A DNA stretch of 64,000 nt from Diphasiastrum complanatum (GCA_029204225.1 CM055103.1:8370748-8434747), one strand, 5' to 3'. Shown: positions 22,863 to 35,360, numbered from the stretch's first letter. Numbers and translations are program-made. The notes: generated from the letters alone by a model not told the origin.

Positions 22863-22870
22863 TATAAATA
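22863..22870 (+). promoter_or_regulatory. TATA box of ORF1, copy 1
   Basis: TATAAATA followed by GG lies 312 bp upstream of the ORF1 ATG. The same word sits at the equivalent place in copy 2 (53289-53296, minus strand), so it is a conserved part of the element. Confidence 0.55.
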
Positions 22871-22914
22871 GGTCATTTTTGGCTCGGAATTTCACGCAAA
22901 TTTACGATTTCTTG

Positions 22915-23155
22915 ACCGGATATCGATTACAAGCGTGCCATTTGCACTGATTATCCTACGTTGACTAACTTGCGACTGGAACCAATATTGCCTCATCTGG
23001 TATCACATTCAAGCGCACATTGCATCTCCTTTCTTTTGTGCTCTGTGTTCCTGTGCTCGGATCCAATACTCTACTTTCTAATATCTCTTTCGAGCGCACA
23101 TTGCCTGGAGGTGCTTGCCTGACCTACAGTTTGCGCTTGAGAGCGATATTTAGAA
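22915..23155. repeat. Subterminal-type 16-bp motif array, copy 1
   Basis: Variants of TATCGMTTTCAAGCGC occur in both orientations. Direct-sense examples are TATCGATTACAAGCGT (22920), TATCACATTCAAGCGC (23001) and TATCTCTTTCGAGCGC (23082). Opposite-sense examples include GCGCTTGAGAGCGATA (23133) and a diverged GTGCTCGGATCCAATA (23053). They lie between the TATA box and the ORF1 start. Copy 2 has a longer array of the same motif. Confidence 0.65.
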
Positions 23156-23181
23156 TTTTACGTCTGTTGTTTTTGTTTAGA

Positions 23182-24570
23182 ATGTCTGATTTTGATTCTA
23201 GTTTGCTTTCTTTTTCTCATAAATTTGGTATTACTAATAGTTTGGAGTATTTCAAATCTCTTTTTTCTCCTTTTCTTTTTATTCTTCCTTCTATAACTGA
23301 GGGCCCTAGTGTGGAGGCATTTTCTGAGATACTCGACAAGCATATCTATAAAGCTAAGCTTGACAGAATATTTACCAAGTTACATAATGATTTCAAGCCT
23401 GTAGATGAGTGCCCAATTCACAATAAAAAATGTAGATTTGCTGATTTTCACTCTACTTTTGTTGATTCGAAGGTTTTCCCTTCCACTTCTGAAGCTGCTT
23501 GTTCTAGTGGTACAAAGTCTGAAAAGTCAAAGATTGTAGATATAGATACATTGTTTAATTGATACGAGCGTTAATTTAGATGATTGTTCATATTTTAATC
23601 GTGCTCGAAATAGGGCATCGTTTATAGGCCCTAGAACACCCACTACCCTTTCTCCTTCTAATATATCTTTGATCACTTTGCCTACTTATAATATAGATAA
23701 TAACTCCTTTTTGACAATATCGGATCTTTTTTACTTCACTGAAGCTGAGGCTTTTTGCATTTTGAACAAAGAGCTTGATGAATTTTCAGATATAATTGAT
23801 TTTGATGCTGATGATCTTCTCCCTGGTGTTGACGATGTATATAATGATAAGTTTTCTTCAAAAAAAGATTGCTTGAAAACGGCTGTGGAGGAAATGCACA
23901 ATAAAGAAGATGATCTAGCTTCTGAGGAGGAGTTTCTCAGAATCCAAAGTCAACTTGGTTTTCCACAACCAACTGTCTATTCGCCAACAATATTGACATT
24001 GAAAGGTGGACATAATATTGATGGAGAGACAGTAATCAGGGAAGACAAAGTCGAATGCATAAGTTTTTGTATCTTATCATGTACTAGTAGATTCATTATG
24101 TCGGATTATATACTGGAGCTTACTTTGTTTTTTATCATTTCAAAAAAAAAAATTCCTTGATGATTTTGCAATTCGTCGAGGAGGGCAGAGATCTTCTGTT
24201 GGAGAATTTTCAAAAGATCATGTACTGGGGCACTATCTGAAGTTCTTCAAGAATAATGAGATATGTGTTGCCCATTCAAACTTTCATCAACATGGTGAGA
24301 CTATGATTATAGCAATCAAAGCACTGTCTCATTTTCTTGGAGGACATAATTTCAATAAGGTGCATAAAATATTTTTTTGTAAATAAAACCCTTGCAGTTT
24401 AAATTTTATGGACAGTGAATTCCATGCTCAGATCATCTCATTTTGCATTGTATGCTGCTTACATTGATTTGAGTAAGCATGAAAACTATGAGCTGTTGAT
24501 CCATACGAAAGGAGAAAATTGTTGCATGATTCTAAGTTGCAACTTTCATTGGAAGAAATATTGGAAGCAG
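23182..24570 (+). pseudogene. ORF1 of two-gene element, copy 1
   Basis: Protein-like blocks shared with copy 2 are, in order: MSDFDSSLLSFSHKFGITNS; LDKHIYKAKLDRIFTKLHND, then KPVDECPIHNKKCRFADF; a Ser/Lys stretch ending KSKIVDIDTLF; ISDLFYFTEAEAFCILNKEL, then DEFSDIIDFDADDLLPGVDD; EEFLRIQSQLGFPQPTVYSP; and LDDFAIRRGGQRSSVGEFSK through HYLKFFKNNEI to ALSHFLGGHNFNKVHKI. The frame breaks at 23562, 24160 and after 24380; some breaks may be introns. ECPIHNKKC could be a small metal site. No known family was recognised. The start at ATG 23182 is chosen because the copies agree from there. Confidence 0.5.
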
Positions 24571-24599
24571 AGTAGATACTGTTGAATTGTACTTTGTAG

Positions 24600-25195
24600 A
24601 TATTTTTTATTTAATATACAAAATTTTATTGTGTGTCTATAGCCTGCTGGCTAATATAAATTTGCATGCTTTTTGAAATTTTTTATAATTTGTCGATTTT
24701 GTATTATGACGAATTTGGATTCGTCTGTAAAACCATTGGAAAAGTTGCAGTATATAGCTGTTTTTTGTGCTAGTCCCACCATGTTGTGTACTTTTATAAA
24801 ATGCTGCTCTTGCTTGCCAATGAGATTTTTTCATTCCTTGCGATGACCATATGCTAAGACTTCCACTATTTCTTGCAAAGAATGTCGAATGATGTCAAAA
24901 TATGTGCTGCATGTCATAAAAACATAACCTAAATCAATACTAAAAGTATCTAATTTAATTGCACATATTTGTCTATCGTAGTGTAAAATCAAAATCTTAC
25001 CATATAATGTGTTATATGATCAACACCCCATGCACTTTGAACTGCATCCACAAATTCACTGGTTGTTTTCATTTGTACATCAGTATTTGAAAGTGTATCT
25101 TTTCTCAAGTATTTCACCATGTTGTCTAACTTTTTCTAAACTTCTACTTTGTGTATACGAGTAGAACCTTCTTCTTCAAAATCTTGAGCTGCGCT
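24600..25195 (-). pseudogene. ORF2 3' part of two-gene element, copy 1
   Basis: The minus strand matches 50830-51430 of copy 2 closely. It reads NEFVDAVQSAWGVDHI, then YDIIRHSLQEIVEVLAYGHR, then LIGKQEQHFIKVHNMVGLAQ and FSNGFTDESKFVIIQNRQII. It converges on ORF1, the two 3' ends being about 40-100 bp apart. Its 5' part is replaced by an inverted block. Confidence 0.5.
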
Positions 25196-25498
25196 AACTC
25201 TAAACACCCTTGTTTGTACTGCATGGAAATAGCAAAAGACATGACAAGGAGTACATGAATAGAAAAAGTAATATATTTTCACATCTTGTTGGCATGGAAT
25301 TCCGAGCCAGAGGCCTCTGCGAAGGCAGGTATTTCCAGATTAGAGGATGTGTTGTCCAAAGCAGGCTTACATAAAGACCACGTTAAAATAAAAAAGGATG
25401 ACAAGCTATCAGGTAAAACAGGAAATATTCCATGCAAGCCGAGCATTGGAGAGAACTATCTGTCTCAACTTCAAGATTTTCATGTTGGCCATCCTTAA
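25195..25498 (+). pseudogene. ORF2 internal exons, inverted block of copy 1
   Basis: Plus-strand sequence begins NSKHPCLY-like (TAACTCTAAACACCCTTGTT), continues to the stop in GGAGTACATGAAT, and then WNSEPEASAKAGISRLEDVL. It matches 50403-50766 in the plus sense. The neighbouring part of the same gene in this copy lies on the minus strand, so this block has flipped. Confidence 0.6.
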
Positions 25499-25558
25499 CA
25501 ATCTTCTATGTAAGTATAGTGGCATTCATTTTCAAAGCCCTTTCAATACGTGTTTGTG

Positions 25559-27445
25559 CTACCTTTGAAATTTTTGATCGAAATTTAATGTGCATGTTGG
25601 GGGCTTTATCTTTCTGGCACACCCATCTGATTCTTGTGGAGCAAAAGATTTGCCTTTATTAGTCTCATTGACAGCTTTCACCTCGAGTTGAAATCCTCCC
25701 AGGGTCAACACATCAACTTCAACCTGCGACAAATTTGTTCCTTCAAGGACAGGCCATAGGTTGGGAAGTTTTCCTGGGATTGGAGTGATGTTTTTATTAG
25801 GATTCCATGTGTGAGTGCAATCATTATTGCAAAACCACATCATTTGTTATGTCTTTCCATTTACATGAGTCCTTGTGGAGAAAAAGCTTGGTGCGAGGGT
25901 TCCTTTTGTTGAGCCAACTATTGCACGATTGCAATTACCCTCCTTTTGTATCCACTCCATACATTTCACATGACTATTAATGGATATTCTTCTGATTGCC
26001 CAAAAAGAGTTATGTATTTTTCACTCTACAACAATTTGACCATCTTGAAGTGTGTCTCCCACCTCTTGTGAAGTTGATGGCATTGGATCAACTTGTTGAC
26101 TACCACTACCATCAACTTGAAAGTTTATCCTCTTTGGACGAACATTTCTCTATGATTCTTATTGGCATAGTTGTATTCGGGACTATGGCTACTCCCATCC
26201 TCAACATCCACAACTATGGAGGGCCTTCTCTTTTGTCGTACAGTCTCTGTCACTCTCTAAGCAAGTTCGATGGCGATACATCGGAGTGCCTGTTGTAGTT
26301 TCTCTTACTGTTCTTACCACCTCTTCTGGCCTAGTTTTTTTCCTACTTGAACTTCAAGTTTTCCAAGCTTGGGCTAGCTCTGAGATGTTTTCCCTCTAGG
26401 TATGCATGTTGTTTAGCACTCTACAAAAGAGCATTTTCCATATCAATAACAGCAGCATCATATAATGATATTTTTCCTTTGTTACCTTCACCAACAAGCC
26501 AACGATTATGAAAGATTTGTTCTGGGGGTGTTTGTTGCATCTTTGCTATCCAACACCTAAGTGCATCAGTGAAAGTACAACATTGACTGAGGCAAGAAGT
26601 AATGACAAAGCTATTAGGAAGAAAACCAATACAATACTGTTAAAAGAGTATTACTAAAAATTGCACATCCTTGAGAACAAATGTAAGATTTGATTATAAC
26701 AAAAAAAAATTGTAATCTACTGCACTTATAGCCACCTTGAAATCACCCCAATGTGGTATTCTCAAGTTCCACCAACTGTCCAATGCAGCAATATCACATT
26801 CTTTTACCCTTCCAATGCTCCACCATTTCCTGATTACACGGTATTGCTCCAACGTAGCTTCCTTGGTTGGCGATGTCCTCCATTTCTCGCACATTGCCTT
26901 ATGTTCATCTTGATATTCCTTCAAGATATAGGCAGTTGTATGTCTCACAAGGCTTTGTTCCCAATGAAATAGACATGATCTTTCACGACCTTCCATGACA
27001 TTATCTAGGTCACCAATATATACAGTGCGGAGTGCTCTCCAATTTGCTTGAGCCTCATCGGCCATGAACCCAAAGAAATTTGCCTTGGCATGGCCTTGAC
27101 GTTCCATCACTGCCTTTAACATCTCCCAGAATAAAATTTGTGCTTGTGTATCCTCCTCAATCATCTCGTACGTCGCTATGGTTAGTAGTTTTTGTATGCT
27201 AAAAAAATAGTACATAATTTATGTACATCATGGTTCTTTAGAAACAAATGCAAGATTCAATTTTTTGTCTCATTTGGATGTGATACCTTGGGTCATATAC
27301 ATGACACGTCATTGTTGACCATCCAATTACTCGTCTAGTATGGTCAAATTGCACCCATGCATTTTTTAGATTCCGTTGCCTGACCATCTCATTCGATTTA
27401 CCAGATCAACTCCTGAAGCAAGCCCCTTTGTTGACATCTTGAACA
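25559..27445 (-). pseudogene. MULE-like transposase relic
   Basis: On the minus strand the longest frame (27215-26694) reads FFGFMADEAQANWRALRTVY, then GRERSCLFHWEQSLVRHTTA and WWNLRIPHWGDFKVAIS. Upstream (27440-27290) is an N-terminal piece with VNRMRWSGNG. Downstream are FTDALRCWIAKMQQTPPEQI and ECNRAIVGSTKGT-like text (25960-25900), then CNNDCTHTWNPNKNITPIPG through NLWPVLEGTNLSQVEVDVLT. The ADxAxAN...RxxCxFHW pattern fits transposase-like genes related to Mutator-type elements, with a C-terminal CxxCxHTW zinc site. Stops and frame changes show it is decayed, though some interruptions may be introns. The exact superfamily is uncertain. Confidence 0.4.
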
Positions 27446-27459
27446 CAAAGCATCAATCT

Positions 27460-27825
27460 TCAGAAGATACTTTTTTCACTCTTTTGCAAACAAGAAAAGA
27501 TTTGCCTTCTTAGAGTCAACACTCTAGAAGTAGACTTGGATTCATAAAGCTTCTTCAACCAAGCATCATGTGATGAAGTACTCTTACCAACTTCCTTGAG
27601 AAGATCATTGGTAACATTCATCTTTATCATGTGTAAAGCCTTCTTGGCCTTCTTGTCACACCTCACTTGATCTTGTTGTGTTGCTGGTCTCTCCTCCAAA
27701 CCTACAACAATATCCAAAACATCATTCATCTCAAGAAGTGATTCCGTCCTCACTTTCCACAATGAATAGTCACTTGAGGTAAGCCTATCATTGGTTTCCA
27801 ACATGACTCCACTTGATGTAGCCAT
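27460..27825 (-). pseudogene. Copia gag N-terminal fragment (family A)
   Basis: The ATG at 27825 gives MATSSGVMLETNDRLTSSDY then SLWKVRTESLLEMNDVLDIV, the standard N-terminus of Copia Gag, continuing to LRRQIFSCLQKSEKSIF. It ends abruptly where the MULE-like relic begins. Upstream lie its leader, PBS and LTR, so this is the 5' quarter of one minus-strand element. Confidence 0.85.
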
Positions 27826-28459
27826 GCAGCAATGACCTGAGCATGTCTTTCAGCCTATTTCAATGCACATAGCACTCTTTTGAACAACAACAAATATTTT
27901 TAAAAGGAAATCACAAAGATATGAAACTTCTCAATTCTCTTCTAGCACTTATACCAAGCAAATCAACACATAGAATAGTGAAATCTTGATCACCCTATGA
28001 TCTATCCTCCATCTAATGACTTTTGCCACTTCTTAAGAAACACACTCAAATGAATTTCAATAACCTCACAATCTATAGATCCAATCAAAGTTAGGGATTT
28101 GACAAAACAATCTATAGATCCAATCAAAGTTAGGGATTTGACAAAATCACAAAAAATTGATTATTTCAAAATCTACATGCAAATGCCAAAAACTTGATAT
28201 GCAATCTATTAGCCACCACTTAGGCTTTTCCAATGATCCAAACATCAGCCAAATCCAACATGTAATGTGTGAAATCAGAATTGATCAACATTATAACTCT
28301 ATATAGGGTTTTGATCTACAAAAGATCCAATCTACATATGCAAGAAACTCGATTTTGGTGTAGAATCCAATCTAGCATGCTCTAGCATTTATATCTTCTC
28401 CAAAGCATTGATAGATATGATTGCTTCCTTAATAACCTGAAACACAAGCTCTGATACCA
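27826..28459 (-). other. Copia family A leader with PBS
   Basis: The untranslated leader matches 47631-48220 (plus) and 42180-42467 (minus), so three copies exist in the window. The PBS GCTCTGATACCA is at 28448-28459. A 39-bp tandem duplication (28069-28107 and 28108-28146, beginning CAATCTATAGATCCAATCAA) is unique to this copy. Confidence 0.8.
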
Positions 28460-29249
<790 letters not shown>

Positions 29250-31093
29250 TTCTCCAACTGAAGTCACTTGAAGATCTTGTAAAATGGATCTGTGAGGCAT
29301 TGAATCCAAAGTATTGATACAAGTTGGATTTATATGGAATAATGAAATCTCTTCATTGCGGACAGTATCCTTGTCGAATACCTCATACTCCATTAGATTG
29401 TTGGCGAAAATAAAAATATTCTCAAAAGCTCCCAAGTCAAATTGAATTGGTTCGCAGATTGGATCCTTTAAATAGCCACTCAATTCCAAGCCATGAAATG
29501 TTGGTGCCATATAGTTCTCAATCTGAAAGTTTGATGAATGCCTTGATCGAGTTTCTTTGAGCATAGCAATATTCTCAACTTGATTGTCTATAGTTGCTTG
29601 TCCTTTGACCAAATTAAGACATTGATATAAATCGTATTCTGAACTTTGATGGTTGGAATGAGACTCAAAAGGATGTTCAATAAGAAGTTGGACCTTGTCT
29701 AAAATGTTAGTTTGCTCCAACTACCAATGATGATCAACTGACTCCTGGTTTTGGGCATCAAACATTGCATCCTGATCTGGATCTTGACTTTTGTCTAAAT
29801 CTTGAGTTTCACCATCGATTATCACATCTTGATCCGTTGACTCTTGAACTGGACTTTTGTTATATGCAACTGTATCTAGATCTGAAACTTGACTTTCATC
29901 GTCGCTTTGCTCATGTGACTCATTATCATCGCTTCGCTCATCTACTTCGCCATTATCACTTTGCTCATTTGATTTATTGATGGGATCATCTTCGTCTTTA
30001 GAAGTTTCTTCCCTTTCGTGCGCATGTGGTTGTTGATCTCCTGATGCTTTAGTGTATACAACTTTTTGAATCTGCATCTTCATTTCCTCAAACCACCTAG
30101 ATTGTTCTTCTTTCTTTTCAGCTTCCAACTTAAGCCTTTGTTCTTGTTGCTCATACTTTAAAGCATATTCCATAGTTTCCCTTAATTGAAACCCAGTCTA
30201 GAGAGAAGTAGTTTGTAGATAATTTTCTACAACACTTCGATGTTGTGGTCGTAGACCATACATATAACATTGTACAAGATATACTTCTCCATAATCAAAT
30301 AATGGAACCATCTATTGAAATTTTTTATTGTACTCAATGTAGTTAGTTAGCTAGTTCAAAGAACACCATTGGATGAAATCAGATCAATTGAAGACCTGTT
30401 TACAAACTATTCTGAAATTTAACCAGTTCTCAAGAAGAAATTCATGAACGATGTTCCACCATGACTGAACACGTCCTTGGAAACCCGATGAAGCAAAGAA
30501 AACCACACTACTGTCATCAATACATCCACTATAGTAGAAGTTGTAATCCAAATCTTCTAGCCAATTGTCTACATTAATGGAGTGAATGCTTCCGTCAAAG
30601 GTAGGACTAATGTATTCAGACAGTCATTGGTTGTAACAATAAGATTTCCATTGAGCAGTGACTTTCCACCATTCATTGATATGGTTTGTAGATAATTCTC
30701 CAGAGCAAGTGCACGATCTATCATATCGCATAACTCCATAAAACTACCACCATGAATGGATTTTGAAAGATGTGGTTGAAGCATATTTCTAATAGGCATT
30801 TGAAGGAAATATACATAATAGTCCAAACATTTTCTACACTCAAATTTTGTCCTAAATTCTCCCCAATGGAGATAATGCATTTCCTGCAAGAGACAATGAA
30901 TCTTGTTATCAAAAACTCATATTATCTAGTTGCAATTACATTGTGTTTTGCACCATGAAAACGGAGATCATAGAAATGAGAGAGCCTCATAGAAAAAGTG
31001 GTTCATATATTTTCAAAAATGATATATTCAAAAAATTGTATTCTCCTGTTTTTTTTTTTCAAGATGCTCATTACTTGAACGATTTGTTTAAGG
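29250..31093 (-). pseudogene. Ty3/Gypsy-type gag relic with leader
   Basis: On the minus strand from about 30912: a Gag capsid-like domain with VHSINVDNWLEDLDYNFYYS, SSGFQGRVQSWWNIVHEFLL, LVQCYMYGLRPQHRSVVENY and LRETMEYALKYEQQEQRLKL. A Lys/Glu coiled-coil-like stretch and a very acidic Asp/Ser/Glu region (30050-29730) follow, then an unrecognised tail to 29232. The W...F...G...WW order is that of the retrotransposon gag domain in Ty3/Gypsy elements. Frames break at about 30570, 30390, 30180 and 29721. Above 30912 is non-coding leader, including a possible intron end (CTCTTGCAG). A Copia LTR interrupts the relic at 29249. Confidence 0.55.
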
Positions 31094-31110
31094 CCGAGCA
31101 GAAGAAATCT

Positions 31111-34100
31111 AAAACTCCCCCTTAATGTGGATCTTGAAAAACTTTGATCTTCAGAGTTAACATATCATTAAATCTGAGATGTTGCTCCTTTGATAGAGCC
31201 TTTGTGAAGTAATCTGCTGCTATGTAGTTTGTTCTGCAGAAAACCAGTTCTACTTCCTTGTTGTGCACTTTCTCTCTAAGGTAATGATACCTGATTTCTA
31301 TATGTTTGCTTTGAGAGTGAAATCTCGGATTGAGAGATAGCGCTATTGTGCTTTGATTGTCACAATAGATTCTTGTAGGAAGTGGTTGTGCAAGTTTTAG
31401 GTCTGCAAGTAGTTGCCTTATCCAGATCGCCTCTTTGGTTGCATTGGTGGCAACTACATATTCGGATTCCATTGATGATAATGCAACTGAGGTCTGCTTT
31501 CAGCTGTTCCATGAGATTGGGCCTTGGTTGTATAAAAATACAAATCCAGAAGTTGATTTTTTGGTGTCGACATCTCCTGCCCAATCCGCATATGTGTAAG
31601 CTTCAAGGATGTTGGCAGTGTGGCTGCCTCCGTAGCAGATGCTGAGAGTTTTCGTCGCTTGGATGTACTTCATGACCTTTGTTAGTGCCTTCCAATGAGT
31701 TAAACCTAGAAGAACTGGCTGAGTGCACTAATCGAATATGCATGTCTAGGGTCCAGTGGAAAGAGACTTGGTTTGTAGTTGGCCATTCCATACTTCTTTA
31801 GCATGTTGTTGAGATATCATTGCTGACTGATAAAGATCAGTCTGCTGGGTCGATCTCGTTGAATTTGAATTTCGAGACAATAGTGGACTAGACCCATGTC
31901 AATCATCTTGTATTCCTAGGCCAGCATGCATTTTGTATCCTTCATCAGATTCAGATTATTACTGAATAACAATGTATCATCTACATAGAGAGTGATGATG
32001 ATGATGTAATCTGATATAGACTTGAAGTAGACATTCAAGTTTGTTGAGTTTGGAATAAAACCATTCTCTATCAGAAATGCATTGATCTTTTGGAACCAGA
32101 CTCTGGGTGACTGTTTCAGCCCATAGAGCGCCTTGTGGATTTTGCATATAAGGTGTTGTTGCTTGCCGTTGAGTTTGTATCCCTCTGGCTGCTTCATGTA
32201 GATTTCCTCTTCGATGGTTCCATTGAAGAAAGCGGTCTGGACATCCATCTGGTGAACTTCAAGATCTGCTACGGCTGCAAAGGAGAGGAGTAGACAAATC
32301 GAAGCATGTTTGACAACTGGACTGAAGGTTTCTGAGTAATCCAGATCTAAAATCTGGGAAAAGCCTTTGGCGACTAGCCTGGCCTTGTAGTGATTTAATC
32401 TTTCTTCAGCACCGTACTTTGCCTTGAATATCCATTTGCATGAAATTGGTTTCGGGTCCTTTCGCAGCTCAGTGAGTGTCCATGTTTGATTCTCCATAAG
32501 AGAATTGAATTTGGTGTCCATCGTTGCTTTCCATTGGTTAGCATCAGTAGTAGACATTGCCTCAAAAATGGTGATTGGTTCGTGCACAAAGTAGCAGGTC
32601 GGATCATCCATAAATCTGGATGGAGGCTGTTTGGACTTGTTTGACCTTTTGGGTTGAACTCTGGTCCTCTAATGTGGGCTGACTCGTTGAGGTTCTGACT
32701 CATTGTCTGAGTCAGCGTCGATGTTCAGCAGTTGAATCTCTGAATCGAAATTGACTGGTTGTTCGATCCTTGGATTGGAATTATCAGCGGCTTTTTCTTT
32801 GTGGTCGATGAATTGGTCTTTCACGAAAATGACATCTCTATTAGCAAATGTCTTCTCGGTATCCAAATTGTAGAGCTTGTATGCCTTGTGATTTGGAGAA
32901 TAGCCAATGAAAATCATTTTTATGCTCTTGTCATCTAGCTTTCTTCTTATATCCTCAAGGATCTGAGCGAAAGCGATGCATCCAAACACTCGAATATGTT
33001 TGAGTGATGGTTTTGATCCTATCCACACCTCATAAGGTGTCTTGCCATTTAGGGCTTTGGTGATGGATCAATTCTGCAAATAGGTAGCTGTAGTAACAAC
33101 TTCTGCCCAGAATTTCTTTGGAAGAGAGACATGGGCCATCATGCTCTTGGCACTCTCGATGATTGTCCGATTCTTCCGCTCAGCTATACCATTGGACTAA
33201 GGTGAATAGTTGGTTGTATATTGTTGATGTATCATGTTGGCCTTGCAGAACTCCTTGAATTATGTGGAGATGTATTCTCCCCCTCCATCTGTGCGTAGAG
33301 CCTTGATCTTCCTCTGGGTCTGGTTTTCTGCAGATGCCCTGACCTACATGAAAAACTTGAATGCTTCGAATTTGTTCTTCAGATAGTAGGTTGCAATCCT
33401 TTGAAAGAAGTCGTCGATGAAGGTTAGGAAATAGAGAGCTCCCCCTGTGGAAGCACTCTACATTGGCCACAAATGTCGCTATGTACAAGGTCAAGCAAGC
33501 CCTTGGATGTATGAACTGAGTCTAAACTGAAGGGACTCCTAGCATGCTTTCTGATAATACAGCTTTCGCATGGAGAAGTTGGCTTGCTAATTGAACACAG
33601 ATCTTGTGCTAGACTCTGAGCTGACATTTGCTGAACACTGTTGAAGTTAAGATGGCCAAGTCTGAAATGCCATAGCATATCAGTTGATTCAGAAGTGGTT
33701 GTGTGAAGAGCTTGACTGTTAGAAGAATAACAATGGTTGAGTTTGTACAGATAGCCGCTTCTTCTTTTGTTGGCTAGAACCTTCCAAGATTTGTCAATAA
33801 TTGTGCAATCTTCTGTATCGAACTCAACCCTCTGACCTGAATCGGTGATTCTGCTAATTGAGAGCAGATTCTTGGTCAGATTTGGAACGTGGAGAACGTC
33901 GAACATCAACTTGACTTCACTTCTTTTGAATTCAACTCTGATTGTTCCTTCACCTTCGATTGAATGTGATGAGTTGTCTCCAAGTTGCACAACTCGAGAG
34001 TGGGTGAATGACTTATAGTCTTTGAACCAGTCGCGATGGTGAGTCATGTGTTGAGTTGCTCCGGAATCTAGATACCAAGAATTGATATCTTGTTGTTCTC

Positions 34101-34200
34101 CGACTTTGGTCATGAAAGCTGCTTCATCTTCTTCTTCTTGTTGTTGTTGATTTGAGTGACTCGTTGTAGTACTATGTGCTTGTTGTGGATGGCAAAGCAT
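31111..34200 (-). pseudogene. Copia polyprotein (protease to RNase H), best-preserved copy
   Basis: On the minus strand, in order: protease (SWYLDSGATQHMTHHRDWF, about 34090); pre-integrase (DMLWHFRLGHLNFNSVQQMS then CESCIIRKHARSPF); integrase start (DLVHSDICGQC); a frameshifted integrase core (33494-33180); integrase C-terminal part (KPSLKHIRVFGCIAFAQ); RT (ISCKWIFKAKYGAEERLNHY, LEVHQMDVQTAFFNGTIEEE, HKALYGLKQSPRVWFQKINA, ITLYVDDTLLF with YVDD intact); and RNase H (MESEYVVATNATKEAIWIRQ, YCDNQSTIALSLNPRFH, ending IAADYFTKALSKEQHLRFN). A natural stop is at 31122, followed by a polypurine tract (31111-31124). Frameshifts occur near 33430, 33100, 32670, 31915 and 31600. Gag is absent on this strand; a gag piece abuts it head-to-head on the plus strand. 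Confidence 0.85.
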
Positions 34201-34800
34201 TTGCCATGATCACCCTCAACATGAAGAATACTCAGATTAGCCACATACGTATTGCTCAGACTACTAAGGATGCATGGGACATCCTAGCAACTCTCCACGA
34301 CATCAGAGACGTTACGTCCAAGCTTCATCTGAGGAAGAAATTCTTCACCCTCAGAATGTCTGATGTAGATAGTGTTTTGAGCCATCTCAACACCTTCAAA
34401 AATCTTATGGAGTAGATGATTGCAACTGGCTTAGTCATAGAAGATTTTGATGCACTCATGACTCTATTATCGAGTCTACTTGAGACCTACAAAAATTGAG
34501 TAATGGCAATTTCTATCCAGGAGCACCTTACTCTATCAAGAGTAATTTTGCTGCTCCTACAAGAGGAGATCAGAAGATCAGCATCCTCCTCAGGCTCAGA
34601 ATCGTATCCTCAAGCTCTGTATTCAAAAAATCAGAAGTTTAGATCTAGGAGATCTACAAAGTCAGGCTCTATTGACAAGAAGAGCAACATGCAATCTGGA
34701 CCAAATTCTAGTTCAAGATCGAATTGAAGCTTTTCATCATTCCAACCAACGCAAAATCTTTTCTACAAATATTGTAAGAGGACTGGCCATGGAAGGTTAA
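34185..34800 (+). pseudogene. Copia gag fragment, head-to-head with pol
   Basis: Plus-strand sequence reads VVDGKAFAMITLNMKNTQIS, then TTKDAWDILATLHDIRDVTS, KLHLRKKFFTLRMSDVDSVL and, after a stop at 34415, IEDFDALMTLLSSLLETY. It ends in a Ser/Lys-rich stretch and a decayed knuckle (FYKYCKRTGHGR). It is the middle and end of a Copia Gag. It begins where the minus-strand protease region ends, so gag and pol here face apart instead of running together. Confidence 0.75.
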
Positions 34801-34864
34801 GGCAAAAATGGTTAAGGCAAAAAAATCTTAACGGGAAAGGTCTGAAAATATGTAGTCGACCTTC

Positions 34865-35360
34865 GATTTTCAGGATGCTCATTACTTGAACGATTTGTTT
34901 AAGCTCTGATACCAAGAAATTTCATGTGCCAAATCCCAAACTAGTAGCAATAACAATGATAGTAAAGTTGAAAGCAAAAAAAGTACAAGACAATCATGGT
35001 AGCATATCCATAGAATGCTATAAACATGGATATCACCATTGAATCACATTAGCAATGAAATAGAGAGTTCAATAAATGGTAATAGGAGCATGAGTTCATG
35101 TAGACTCGGGCACATGAGACCTAGCAAAGGAGATCCCTATGGCTCACATTCATAAGGAGAAAGCAAGAAGCTCTCACTTGCAAATGAGCCAAAAGATTCA
35201 CAAATTGATGTCTCTTGCCTAGAAATAGACAATGCTCTTACTTAACTAAACATAACTATCTTGATAGATAGTTAGCCCTTGTTAAGTATCATTTAAACTA
35301 CATTGGGCCCTTATTGGCCTACTATCCTTATTAATCACTGAGAACTGCCTTGTTCTTAAG
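34865..35360 (-). repeat. LTR with PBS and leader start, minus strand
   Basis: The PBS GCTCTGATACCA is at 34903-34914. The sequence to its right (from AGAAATTTCATGTGCC) should be LTR, up to a Copia gag fragment at about 35370. To its left, 34865-34902 repeats 31051-31093 (GATGCTCATTACTTGAACGA then TTTGTTTAAG), which is the leader of the Gypsy-like gag relic. The two parts are probably one element split by the Copia between them. Confidence 0.55.

Larger units (their letters stand above)
22812..25500. mobile_element. Two-gene element, copy 1
   Basis: This segment matches the reverse complement of about 50400-53310 over most of its length. It carries a TATA box, an array of short motifs, ORF1 on the plus strand (23182-24570) and the 3' part of a convergent ORF2 on the minus strand (about 24600-25190). 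A block at 25195-25500 matches 50403-50766 in the opposite sense to the rest, so copy 1 contains an internal inversion. A MULE-like relic follows at about 25500. No terminal inverted repeat or target duplication could be fixed by eye. Confidence 0.65.

Noticed and set aside
23020-23181. N-terminal extension of ORF1, copy 1
   Set aside because: The extension reads through the motif array, and copy 2 agrees only from the internal ATG (23182) onward.
25996-26298. 100-codon plus-strand frame
   Set aside because: It is antisense to the MULE-like relic and has no recognisable content.
29765-29980. Leu/His/Asp-rich plus-strand frame
   Set aside because: It is antisense of the acidic Gypsy gag region.
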